Origin: Lachnoclostridium sp. UBA3775
GTDB taxonomy: Bacteria; Bacillota; Clostridia; Lachnospirales; Lachnospiraceae
Direction of reading: 5' to 3'
Assembly: GCA_002369525.1 (NCBI GenBank)
Contig: DFFN01000102.1
Coordinates: 1-7,837, forward strand
Length of the DNA stretch: 7,837 nt
Shown here: positions 1-6,714 of the stretch, one piece after another
Numbering within the stretch: the first letter of the stretch is position 1
How the letters are laid out: the number at the start of each line of letters is the position of its first letter
Notes under the pieces: generated by a model
The model's input: the letters and a program-made list of their open reading frames with translations, nothing else
What the model was told of the DNA's origin: nothing
Databases searched by the model: none
Translations under genes and position numbers: made by a program

Positions 1-1140
1 GAGCGTTATATCACGCCTCAGATCAAGGAACTTGAAGATAAGATCGTAAGCGCTTCTTCGCGCCGTATCGCATTGGAATATGAGCTTTTCACTGAAGTCC
101 GCGAGAAGGTGTCTGCAGTATCTGACAAGCTCTTTAATACAGCAAGGGCAATTGCCCAGACTGACGTAATCACTTCGCTCGCAGAACTTGCTGAAGTAGA
201 GAATTACGTTAAGCCTTCGATAGACGATTCCGAGGTCATCAATATCAAGGGCGGAAGACATCCTGTCGTAGAGCAGATGATGAGGTCTTCACATGAGACC
301 TTCGTACCCAACGATATCTCAATGGACGATGAGAAGAGACTTATGGTCCTTACAGGTCCTAACATGGCCGGTAAATCGACATTCATGAGACAGACTGCTC
401 TCATTGTCCTGATGGCGCAGATTGGTTCGTTCGTACCTGCGACATCAGCCAGGATAGGTCTTGTGGATCACATTTTCACAAGGATCGGTGCATCTGATGA
501 CATTTCTGCCGGACAGTCGACGTTCATGGTGGAGATGACGGAGGTAGCCAACATCCTTCGGAATGCCACGAAGGACAGTCTGCTCGTTCTCGACGAAATC
601 GGCCGCGGCACAAGCACATATGACGGACTTGCGATTGCCTGGGCAGTCATCGAGCATGTTGCCGACCCGCATCTGATCGGTGCGAAGACACTGTTTGCAA
701 CGCATTACCACGAGCTGACCGAGCTTGAGGGCAAGCTTGAGGGCGTATGCAACTATTGCATTGCGGTTAAGGAACAGGGTGACGATATCATTTTCCTCAG
801 AAAGATCGTGCGCGGCGGTGCCGATAAGAGTTACGGCATCCAGGCGGCAAGGCTTGCCGGTGTTCCGGATGCGGTTTTGAACCGCGCGAAGGAAATCGTG
901 GAGCAGCTTGTAGCCAACGATCTTGCGGAAAAGGCGAAGAACATCAGGGTTGTGGATACCGGAGTTCCGAAGCCGAAAAAGGGGCAGAAGCAGGCCGAAA
1001 TCGAAGGCCAGCTGAGCCTGTTCGGAACCCCCGAAACCAATCGCGTCGCGGAACAGATTCGGGAGACCGATCTTTCGCGGATGACACCGATTGAAGCACT
1101 GAATTTCCTGTATAAGCTGCAGGAGGATCTGAAGCACTGA
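1..1140 (+). CDS. mutS: DNA mismatch repair protein MutS (3' part, 5' end outside window)
   Basis: MutS recognises mismatched bases and small loops in DNA as a clamp-like ATPase dimer and starts mismatch repair in the cytoplasm. The frame is open from base 1, so the true start lies upstream. About 379 residues are visible, under half of a usual MutS of roughly 850-900; the mismatch-binding domains are missing. The fragment starts near the end of the core/lever region. The Walker A motif TGPNMAGKST is at 352-381, and the Walker B LVLDEIGRGTS segment with the adjacent D and E lies near 585-618. A helix-turn-helix dimerisation region follows, then a Lys-rich linker. The QLSLF motif at 1009-1023 matches the beta-clamp-binding consensus, and the C-terminal tail TPIEALNFLYKLQ is typical of Firmicutes MutS1. 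This tail and the mid-sequence motifs argue against MutS2, which would carry a Smr domain. The gene ends with TGA; no mutL follows in this window. Confidence 0.97.
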   Translation, partial: ERYITPQIKELEDKIVSASSRRIALEYELFTEVREKVSAVSDKLFNTARAIAQTDVITSLAELAEVENYVKPSIDDSEVINIKGGRHPVVEQMMRSSHETFVPNDISMDDEKRLMVLTGPNMAGKSTFMRQTALIVLMAQIGSFVPATSARIGLVDHIFTRIGASDDISAGQSTFMVEMTEVANILRNATKDSLLVLDEIGRGTSTYDGLAIAWAVIEHVADPHLIGAKTLFATHYHELTELEGKLEGVCNYCIAVKEQGDDIIFLRKIVRGGADKSYGIQAARLAGVPDAVLNRAKEIVEQLVANDLAEKAKNIRVVDTGVPKPKKGQKQAEIEGQLSLFGTPETNRVAEQIRETDLSRMTPIEALNFLYKLQEDLKH

Positions 1141-1261
1141 TTCCGATCGGTTGCTGAAAGATAAATAACGGGTTTCCCATACCGGCTTCGGGAGAAACGG
1201 AAGGAATGCGTAAAAGCCGGAATCAGGGGGCAGACCCCATCGCGTAAAGAAGAGGATTTTT
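1141..1261. other. Gap between mutS and the GH26-like gene, with small inverted repeats
   Basis: This 121-base gap holds no gene. Arms CCGGCTT (1182-1188) and AAGCCGG (1214-1220) are exact reverse complements separated by 25 bases. A second, broken pairing is possible between GTTTCCC (1172-1178) and GGGAGAAAC (1190-1198). A 7-base direct repeat GCGTAAA occurs at 1208-1214 and 1242-1248. No stem is followed by a T tract, so I cannot call a terminator, and no promoter with good -35 and -10 boxes is visible. The downstream gene may therefore be read through from mutS or use a weak promoter. The ribosome site AAGAAGAGG (1247-1255) sits 6 bases before the next ATG. Confidence 0.5.
1227..1238. repeat. 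Short palindrome GGGG-CAGA-CCCC
   Basis: A 4-base GC stem with the loop CAGA is directly visible, in the context AGGGGGCAGACCCCAT. It is too short for a terminator and lacks a T tract. Its form resembles the GGGG-CAGACCCC-type palindromes that are scattered through many bacterial genomes and are often tied to REP-associated Y1 transposases. Only one copy is in the window, so the repeat identity is a suggestion. Confidence 0.3.
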
Positions 1262-2704
1262 ATGGAACAAGTGTATCGTGTGCACCTCGGACCCGCCCGC
1301 TGCGGCGCGGATCTCGGGGACGGAAGCGAGCGCGGGTTATATGTGGATCAGGATACGATTCTGCGTAAGCTCGGGCGCCCGCATCGTCAGATTAATCTGA
1401 TGTATTGCTATTATCCGAATGACGAGGGTTGGCCGAAGCGTGCACATGATGCGCATGCACATGACAATCTTACCGACATCTGGGATTATCCCTACGACGA
1501 TTATTTTACCTACAAAGGCGGTATAGGCGGTAACCTGGAGGATGAACCCTTTAAATTCATGCGTGATGTCCGCCGTCACGGTCAGGATGTATGCCTTACA
1601 CTGACGATGGATCCGTTCCTTGACGAAGAACATATTTCGGCTGTCTGCAAAGATCTTGCAAAGTTCGGCCGCGTTCAGGTGCGTGTTAATCATGAAGCTA
1701 CCGGAAACTGGTTTTCCTTTAACAAGAGGGCAAGCTATGAAGAGGTCGCAGCCTTTTTCGTAAAGGTTTGCAAGGTATTCCACAGGGAAGCTCCCAACTG
1801 CAGGCTTATTCTCTGTCTTGACGGCTGCAAAAATGCCAATGACGAAAAAATGGAGATGGAGGATATCTTTGCCGATGCGGCAAGAGCCTGTGACATTGTG
1901 TCGGTTGACCGTTATATGGCGCTTCACTGGGGCTACCCCGTAGATATCTGCGATTTCGGCGGAAACTCACATTCGCGTTCGAAGGTCGAGGATATTTACA
2001 AAATGTGCAAGAAGAGTTATGAGCGTTATGCATACGTAAACAACGGCGTTTACAAGCCTATGGTTCTTTCCGAGCTCAATGCCGATGCGGATGTTACCGG
2101 ACCTTACGATCAGGCTGAAATGTTCAGAAAATTTGCCGATCTTCTTGAGGCGGATGAACAGAACTGGCTTTCCGGCTTTACCATGTATATGTTCCGCGAC
2201 AGAGGACGTCTCGGTCTTGAGATACAGGATCCCAACAATGCAAATGTCGGTATAAAACAGCCCTTGATGGATACTTACCGTGAAATGATACACGAGGAGT
2301 TTTTCTCGCCGAAGATGGAAGACAAGGAAAAGGCTGCATTCCCCGCAAAGCTTCGCTGGGGTTCCTTCGAGGATTCGGATGGCATCGCCGTACCCTTGAA
2401 GCTTGAAAAGACTCCCGTATTCTTCGAGCTTTTCTTTAAGGACTCGCTTAAGGATGCAAATCTGATGATCGAAATCGGAGGAGAGTGGTTCTATAAGGCT
2501 CCCGGAGTAGAGTGTATAGATCTTGCATCTGCTTTCTTTAACAGGAAAATCGAAGCCCCGACAGACATGACCCTCAGAATTTTTGCACCTCCCGCAAGCG
2601 GCGAAAACGATGAAAACCAGGGTGATGACTGGCAGATGAATTACTACTATGACCTTCCCGGACTTCCCGAGATTCGCATTGTTTATGAACCTATTGAAAA
2701 ATAG
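1262..2704 (+). CDS. Glycoside hydrolase, GH26-like (clan GH-A), probably cytoplasmic
   Basis: This 480-residue protein reads as a TIM-barrel glycoside hydrolase followed by a C-terminal beta-rich domain of about 120 residues. The segment VNHEATGNWFSF (143-154) closely resembles the GH26 acid/base motif HEMNGNWFWW, giving E145 as candidate acid/base. LSELNAD (269-275) fits the strand-7 nucleophile position, giving E271. Between them, IVSVDRYMALHWGY (212-225) fits the substrate-lining strand. GH26 members are mainly beta-mannanases, with some xylanases and glucanases; the substrate here cannot be told. A His/Asp-rich stretch HDAHAHD (62-68) is unusual. There is no signal peptide or membrane segment, so the enzyme should stay inside the cell and act on imported oligosaccharides. 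ATG at 1262 is preceded by AAGAAGAGG with a 6-base spacer; the frame is closed by TAA at 1211. The gene ends just before a strong terminator. The family call is by motif reading only; GH113 or an unclassified GH-A family is possible. Confidence 0.7.
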   Translation: MEQVYRVHLGPARCGADLGDGSERGLYVDQDTILRKLGRPHRQINLMYCYYPNDEGWPKRAHDAHAHDNLTDIWDYPYDDYFTYKGGIGGNLEDEPFKFMRDVRRHGQDVCLTLTMDPFLDEEHISAVCKDLAKFGRVQVRVNHEATGNWFSFNKRASYEEVAAFFVKVCKVFHREAPNCRLILCLDGCKNANDEKMEMEDIFADAARACDIVSVDRYMALHWGYPVDICDFGGNSHSRSKVEDIYKMCKKSYERYAYVNNGVYKPMVLSELNADADVTGPYDQAEMFRKFADLLEADEQNWLSGFTMYMFRDRGRLGLEIQDPNNANVGIKQPLMDTYREMIHEEFFSPKMEDKEKAAFPAKLRWGSFEDSDGIAVPLKLEKTPVFFELFFKDSLKDANLMIEIGGEWFYKAPGVECIDLASAFFNRKIEAPTDMTLRIFAPPASGENDENQGDDWQMNYYYDLPGLPEIRIVYEPIEK

Positions 2705-2724
2705 TAAAAAATGACAAAAAAATT

Positions 2725-2755
2725 GCCATAACCTATTATGGTTATGGCGATTTTT
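2725..2755 (+). terminator. Intrinsic (rho-independent) terminator
   Basis: A perfect 9-base stem GCCATAACC (2725-2733) / GGTTATGGC (2740-2748) with loop TATTAT is followed by GATTTTT (2749-2755). It lies 20 bases after the stop of the GH26-like gene. An A-rich run (2706-2722) upstream of the stem means it could also work on the opposite strand, although no - strand gene is seen downstream to need it. It separates the hydrolase transcript from the transporter operon. Confidence 0.9.
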
Positions 2756-2913
2756 GTTAAAAATTGCTTAATATTGTCTTGCATATTGAGATATCATATG
2801 TTATTATTTAATAGATATATCTTTGCTATATTTATGCCCTTTTGCGCCTTTTTGGTAAAAGTGCACAAGAAAAAAGATGAAACTCGTACAAATATATCGC
2901 AAGAGGTGGATGC
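2756..2913 (+). promoter_or_regulatory. AT-rich promoter and leader region of the transporter operon
   Basis: This stretch between the terminator and the DUF624 gene contains no ORF and is much richer in A and T than its surroundings, as expected for a promoter. It includes a perfect 10-base palindrome AGATATATCT (2813-2822) that could be an operator, and smaller palindromes GATATC (2790-2795) and CATATG (2795-2800). I see no classical catabolite-repression (cre) site and no recognisable riboswitch. The ribosome site AGAGGTGG (2902-2909) lies at its end, 4 bases before the ATG. Confidence 0.55.
2779..2807 (+). promoter_or_regulatory. Candidate sigma-A type promoter
   Basis: TTGCAT (2779-2784) and TATTAT (2802-2807) are separated by 17 bases. 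The -10 box matches TATAAT at 5 of 6 positions and the -35 box matches TTGACA at 3 of 6. Overlapping alternatives exist, such as TTGTCT (2774-2779) with TATGTT (2797-2802), or TTGAGA (2786-2791) without a good -10 partner. In such AT-rich DNA the exact pair is uncertain, but a promoter somewhere here is likely because a terminator lies just upstream and an operon just downstream. Confidence 0.35.
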
Positions 2914-3549
2914 ATGAACCATTTTTTCAGCTTTGAGGGACCTCTTATCGGTTTTCTCGATAAATGTGGAAGAGTAGTGATCCTTTCGGTGCTCTGGACA
3001 ATCTGCTGCATCCCGGTCTTTACGATAGGAGCATCGAGCTCAGCCCTTTATCACAGCATAACAAAAACTGTCATAAAGGACAGAAGCTCGTCAACGCGAG
3101 ATTTTTTCGAGGCATTTAAAAGGTCTTTTAAAAGAACCGTGCCTTTCACGCTGCTTACGCTCGGTGCGATCGTGATTCTTTATCTTGATATGGCGGTATG
3201 GGCCGAAAAAAAGACAAAGCTTGCTTTTATGTCGATGAATGTATGTCTGGTCCTGATGCTTCTTACAATTGCTTTCGCCGGCTTTGTTTTTCCGGTGATC
3301 TCGCGATTTATATTCGGATTCAGGGAAACAGCAAAGCTTTCGCTGTTTCTGACCTTCAGATACCTGCCGGTTTCCGTAGGACTCATTGTGATGGGACTTA
3401 TCCTTGCAGCAGGAACCTGGAGCTTCTTCCTGAATCTGCTTTATCTTCCCGGAGTGCTCTGTCTCATAGCATCCGCGATGATAGAAAAAATCTTTAAAAA
3501 ATACATACCGAAGGCCGACGAAGGAGAGGAGCTTTGGTATGATGAATAA
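2914..3549 (+). CDS. DUF624 (YesL-like) integral membrane protein
   Basis: This 211-residue membrane protein belongs to the DUF624 family, whose Bacillus member YesL is encoded with a rhamnogalacturonan-derived sugar transporter. Its biochemical role is unknown; members occur beside CUT1 sugar ABC transporters and are thought to assist them. The family signature is seen in LWTICCIPVFTIGASSSALY (27-46), at the end of the first membrane segment. Hydrophobic segments lie near residues 21-42, 76-95, 105-128, 150-168 and 170-190, with a charged C-terminal tail (DEGEELWYDE). Length is normal for the family. ATG at 2914 is preceded by AGAGGTGG; another ATG at 2910 is out of frame. It is the first gene of the operon, and only 20 bases separate its stop from the next start, so the two are surely co-transcribed. 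The family call is firm, the function is not. Confidence 0.85.
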   Translation: MNHFFSFEGPLIGFLDKCGRVVILSVLWTICCIPVFTIGASSSALYHSITKTVIKDRSSSTRDFFEAFKRSFKRTVPFTLLTLGAIVILYLDMAVWAEKKTKLAFMSMNVCLVLMLLTIAFAGFVFPVISRFIFGFRETAKLSLFLTFRYLPVSVGLIVMGLILAAGTWSFFLNLLYLPGVLCLIASAMIEKIFKKYIPKADEGEELWYDE

Positions 3550-3569
3550 ACCATGTTAAGGAGGTTTAT

Positions 3570-6500
3570 ATGCACGCAAAACTTGTACTAAAACGTGTGC
3601 TGGCTTCGGTTCTTGCGACATCGATGATGCTTACGGGCATCGCATTCGCGGATCCGGATACCGATACAAGCGATACAAGTGATAAGACAGCTGTAGAATC
3701 CGATGCCGAAAGCACGGTGACGACAGGCAGCACGAATCCGGCAGATGTCAGATCACGGACTATCGACGACTATCAGTATATCCTCGATTATTACAATATC
3801 GATGAAGGAACCCTCAGCTACACAGAATACCTCGCTGCTCACGGAGAGATCAAGGAAATGAAAGACTTTTCCGTAGGTGCCGTAGAAGCCTATAAAAAGG
3901 CGAACCACTACGAAGGCATGACTCCCGAGGTAGTTTCGGTTTCTTCGCTGGAAAAACAGGTATATGCCGACGGTGAAGGTGTTGATGTTTCGGCTTATTC
4001 CGAGGCACTGAAGCTTGATGAAAAAGGATTTGTTGATTTTTCGGTCAACGTACCCGCATCCGGCTACTACTACCTTGCCCTCGATTATTACAATATCACT
4101 TCAAAGAACTCGAATATACAGAGAGCGGTTTTCGTTAACGGAGCACTTCCTTATTCGGAGCTTACACGTGTAGAACTTAAGCGTATGTGGGTCAACAATC
4201 CCAAGAGCTACAAGTCTGATGAAAACGGTGTTCAGCTTAAGGACAGCAAGGGCTATTCCGAATGGAAATCCGATAATCAGGGTAACGACCTTAAAGCTTC
4301 TCAGGTTGAGGTTCATGACTGGCAGAGATCCTTCCTTTATGACAGCCAGGGTTTCTATACCGATGAAATGGCAATATATCTTGAGGCCGGTGAAAATACA
4401 ATTACCCTGTTCTCAATAACAGAGGCCACTGTGATCTGTGCTCTTAACTTCCTTCACGTTGAGAAGATTCCTACCTATGCAGAATATTATGAAAGCATTA
4501 AAGGTCTGGAGAATAAAGCCAAGGATCAGGTGATCACTATCCAGGCAGAGGATTCGTCTCTTAAGTCTTCACAGATGCTTTATCCTCAGCAGGACCAGTC
4601 ATCCGCAGCGGTAAGACCTTACAGCGCCAAGCTTCTCCTTAACAATACCATAGGCGGTAATTCATGGAGGCTTATCGGCGACTGGCTTGAATGGGATTTC
4701 GAAGTCAAGCAGAGCGGTTTCTACAATATTGAGCTGCTCGTTAAGCAGAACTTCACCAAAGGTATCTATGTATCCAGAAGGATAATGATAGACGGAAAGG
4801 TTCCTTTTGAAGAGGTAAACGAATACGGCTTCTCCTATGACAACACCTGGTACTATAAAATACTCGGCGGAAAGAAGAATCCTTATCAGTTCTATCTGGA
4901 AGAAGGAAAGCACAAGCTGAGGATGACGGTTGTACTCGGTGACTTCGGTGATATCGTAGGACGCGTATCCGACGTTACCGACGATCTTAACAAGATTTAC
5001 CGTGAGGTTATCTGTGTAACCGGTACCGCGCCTGACGTATGGCGTGACTACGAGATCGTTGAAAATCTTCCCGGTCTTAATGAAGAACTTAAATCCGCAT
5101 ATAACAAGATCGATTCGATCATAAAGGATTTTGAAAAGCTGGTAGGAAAGGGAAGCGACAAGGAAAGAGCCCTTACAACCATGAGGACCCAGCTTAAGGA
5201 ACTCATTAAAAATAATGAATACTTTGTAAAAGTGGTAGGAGACTACAGATCAAATGTACGTGCGTGCGGTACATGGATCGCCGATGTAATCGGACAGCCT
5301 CTTGCTCTTGATTCAATCTACATTTATTCGACCGATGAAAAAATAAAAGAAATTTCAAACAACTTCTTCAAGAGATTCTGGCATGAGATGAAGAGACTGT
5401 TCTATTCCTTCATTGTTGACTACGATATCGTCGGCGATGTTTCGGAAAAGGGTGACAAATCACCAAAGCTTGTACTCTGGGTAGGAACGGGCCGTGACCA
5501 GTCAAACGTTATCAAGTCGATGATTTCGGAAGATTTCACTGCCAATTACGGCGTAAACGTAACGGTAATGCTCGTAGATATATCCACACTGCTCCAGGCA
5601 ACGCTCGCCGGACAGGGACCCGATATCGCGCTTGAGGTAAACTTCGACCTTCCCGTTAACTACGGTATAAGAGATGCGGTTTACGATCTTTCCAAGTTTG
5701 ACGATATAGACGAGGTTCTTGCAAGATTTGACGACAGCGCATATGAGGCATATCAGTTCAACGGATCGACTTACGCACTGCCTTGTACGCAGACCTTCAT
5801 GGTAATGTTCTACAGGAAGGATATATTAAAGGAGCTCGGACTTGAGCCTCCTGAAACATGGGAAGAAATGGTTACGGCGCTTACCGTTATGAGCCAGAAC
5901 AACATGGATCTCGGTATGCTGCCCGGCGAGGAAGTGTTCCTTATGAATCTTCTTCAGAACGGAGGAGAGTATTACAATGCCGCAGGAGACAAGACGCTTC
6001 TTGATTCCGAGGAGGCAATACAGGCCTTCACCAAGTACTGCGAATGGTACACCGACTACGGCGTAGACAAGACGACAAACGTTGAACAGCGTTTCCGTAC
6101 CGGTGAAGCGCCGATAATCATCAGTAACTTCGGTTACTATAACACGCTTCAGGTTTCCGCACCCGATATCAACGGTCTCTGGGGAGTAACCCAGGTACCC
6201 GGTACAGAGAGGGTTGCAATAGAGGATACCTTCGATCCGGTTACCGGAAAAGAGATCAAGGCCGGCGAGAAATATGTCGACCATACAATCGCAAGCGTCG
6301 GAAATGCCTGCGTGATCATGAATGCATGCAAGGACAAGGAAAGCGCATGGAAGTTCCTTAAGTGGTGGACAAGCGCCGAGACCCAGGTAATGTATTCACA
6401 TGAAATGGAATCCATCAACGGACCTTCCGCAAAGGTTGCGAGCGCAAACCTTGAAGCCTTCCAGCAGATCGGTTATCCCGTTGAGTTCACGGATACCATC

Positions 6501-6695
6501 AACAAACAGAGAAATACGATACGCGGAATCCGTCAGATCCCGGGAAGCTACTTTACCTTCCGTTACATTAACAACGCATTCTATGCAGTGACGGCAGATA
6601 CCAATGCATCGACTCCCCGTGAGGAGCTGACAGACCGTATCACTTATATCAATGATGAGATCGCCTACAAGCGTCATGAGCTTGGCATCGATTAA
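3570..6695 (+). CDS. Exported ABC-transporter substrate-binding protein with two N-terminal CBM6/35-like modules
   Basis: At 1041 residues this is more than twice the usual 400-500 of a family 1 (CUT1) sugar-binding protein. A signal peptide with basic start, hydrophobic core and AFA|D cleavage site (A27/D28) is followed by a D/S/T-rich linker (28-62). Module 1 (about 120-298) and module 2 (about 320-485) look like carbohydrate-binding beta-sandwiches: module 2 begins IQAEDSS and has GDWLEWDFEVKQSGFYNIEL (370-389), typical of CBM6/35; module 1 has VDFSVNVPASGYYYLALDYY (155-174). A helical segment (about 498-610) follows. The C-terminal part (about 632-1035) is a complete solute-binding domain, with KLVLWVGTG at its start, LLQATLAGQGPDIALEV (674-690), the ALPCTQTFMVMFYRKDIL hinge region (736-753) and ETWEEM (762-767). 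There is no lipobox cysteine and no C-terminal anchor. The start has a near-perfect AAGGAGG (3558-3564), 5 bases from ATG. It sits between DUF624 and the permeases and should feed sugars to them. Substrate unknown; the module names rest on motif reading. Confidence 0.88.
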   Translation: MHAKLVLKRVLASVLATSMMLTGIAFADPDTDTSDTSDKTAVESDAESTVTTGSTNPADVRSRTIDDYQYILDYYNIDEGTLSYTEYLAAHGEIKEMKDFSVGAVEAYKKANHYEGMTPEVVSVSSLEKQVYADGEGVDVSAYSEALKLDEKGFVDFSVNVPASGYYYLALDYYNITSKNSNIQRAVFVNGALPYSELTRVELKRMWVNNPKSYKSDENGVQLKDSKGYSEWKSDNQGNDLKASQVEVHDWQRSFLYDSQGFYTDEMAIYLEAGENTITLFSITEATVICALNFLHVEKIPTYAEYYESIKGLENKAKDQVITIQAEDSSLKSSQMLYPQQDQSSAAVRPYSAKLLLNNTIGGNSWRLIGDWLEWDFEVKQSGFYNIELLVKQNFTKGIYVSRRIMIDGKVPFEEVNEYGFSYDNTWYYKILGGKKNPYQFYLEEGKHKLRMTVVLGDFGDIVGRVSDVTDDLNKIYREVICVTGTAPDVWRDYEIVENLPGLNEELKSAYNKIDSIIKDFEKLVGKGSDKERALTTMRTQLKELIKNNEYFVKVVGDYRSNVRACGTWIADVIGQPLALDSIYIYSTDEKIKEISNNFFKRFWHEMKRLFYSFIVDYDIVGDVSEKGDKSPKLVLWVGTGRDQSNVIKSMISEDFTANYGVNVTVMLVDISTLLQATLAGQGPDIALEVNFDLPVNYGIRDAVYDLSKFDDIDEVLARFDDSAYEAYQFNGSTYALPCTQTFMVMFYRKDILKELGLEPPETWEEMVTALTVMSQNNMDLGMLPGEEVFLMNLLQNGGEYYNAAGDKTLLDSEEAIQAFTKYCEWYTDYGVDKTTNVEQRFRTGEAPIIISNFGYYNTLQVSAPDINGLWGVTQVPGTERVAIEDTFDPVTGKEIKAGEKYVDHTIASVGNACVIMNACKDKESAWKFLKWWTSAETQVMYSHEMESINGPSAKVASANLEAFQQIGYPVEFTDTINKQRNTIRGIRQIPGSYFTFRYINNAFYAVTADTNASTPREELTDRITYINDEIAYKRHELGID
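3663..3684 (+). repeat. 9-base in-frame tandem repeat in the binding-protein linker
   Basis: GATACAAGC (3663-3671) is followed directly by GATACAAGT (3672-3680) and a partial third unit GATA. It encodes the DTSDTSD stretch just after the signal peptide. The unit is a multiple of three, so slippage would change linker length without breaking the frame. Confidence 0.7.
3782..4097 (+). repeat. Two copies of an exact 19-base direct repeat inside the binding-protein gene
   Basis: The 19 bases at 3782-3800 recur exactly at 4079-4097, 297 bases (99 codons) apart and in the same frame. Both encode LDYYNI, at residues 72-77 and 171-176 of the binding protein. Flanking sequence differs, so the identity is confined to this short block. 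Confidence 0.85.
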
Positions 6696-6714
6696 AGAAA
6701 GGAGAAGAACATAA

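Noticed and set aside
445..1137. Long open frame on the - strand (230 codons) across mutS
   Set aside because: It lies wholly within the well-supported mutS frame, has no recognisable domain and no convincing ribosome site; it is a shadow of mutS codon use.
1182..1220. Inverted repeat CCGGCTT/AAGCCGG as a mutS terminator
   Set aside because: The loop is 25 bases, the stem only 7, and no T tract follows.
2877..2892. Possible catabolite-repression site (TGAAACTCGTACAA)
   Set aside because: The central CG is shifted by one base relative to the cre consensus and the symmetry is poor.
5826..6284. Open frame on the - strand (152 codons) inside the binding-protein gene
   Set aside because: It overlaps the conserved solute-binding domain on the other strand and shows no family features.
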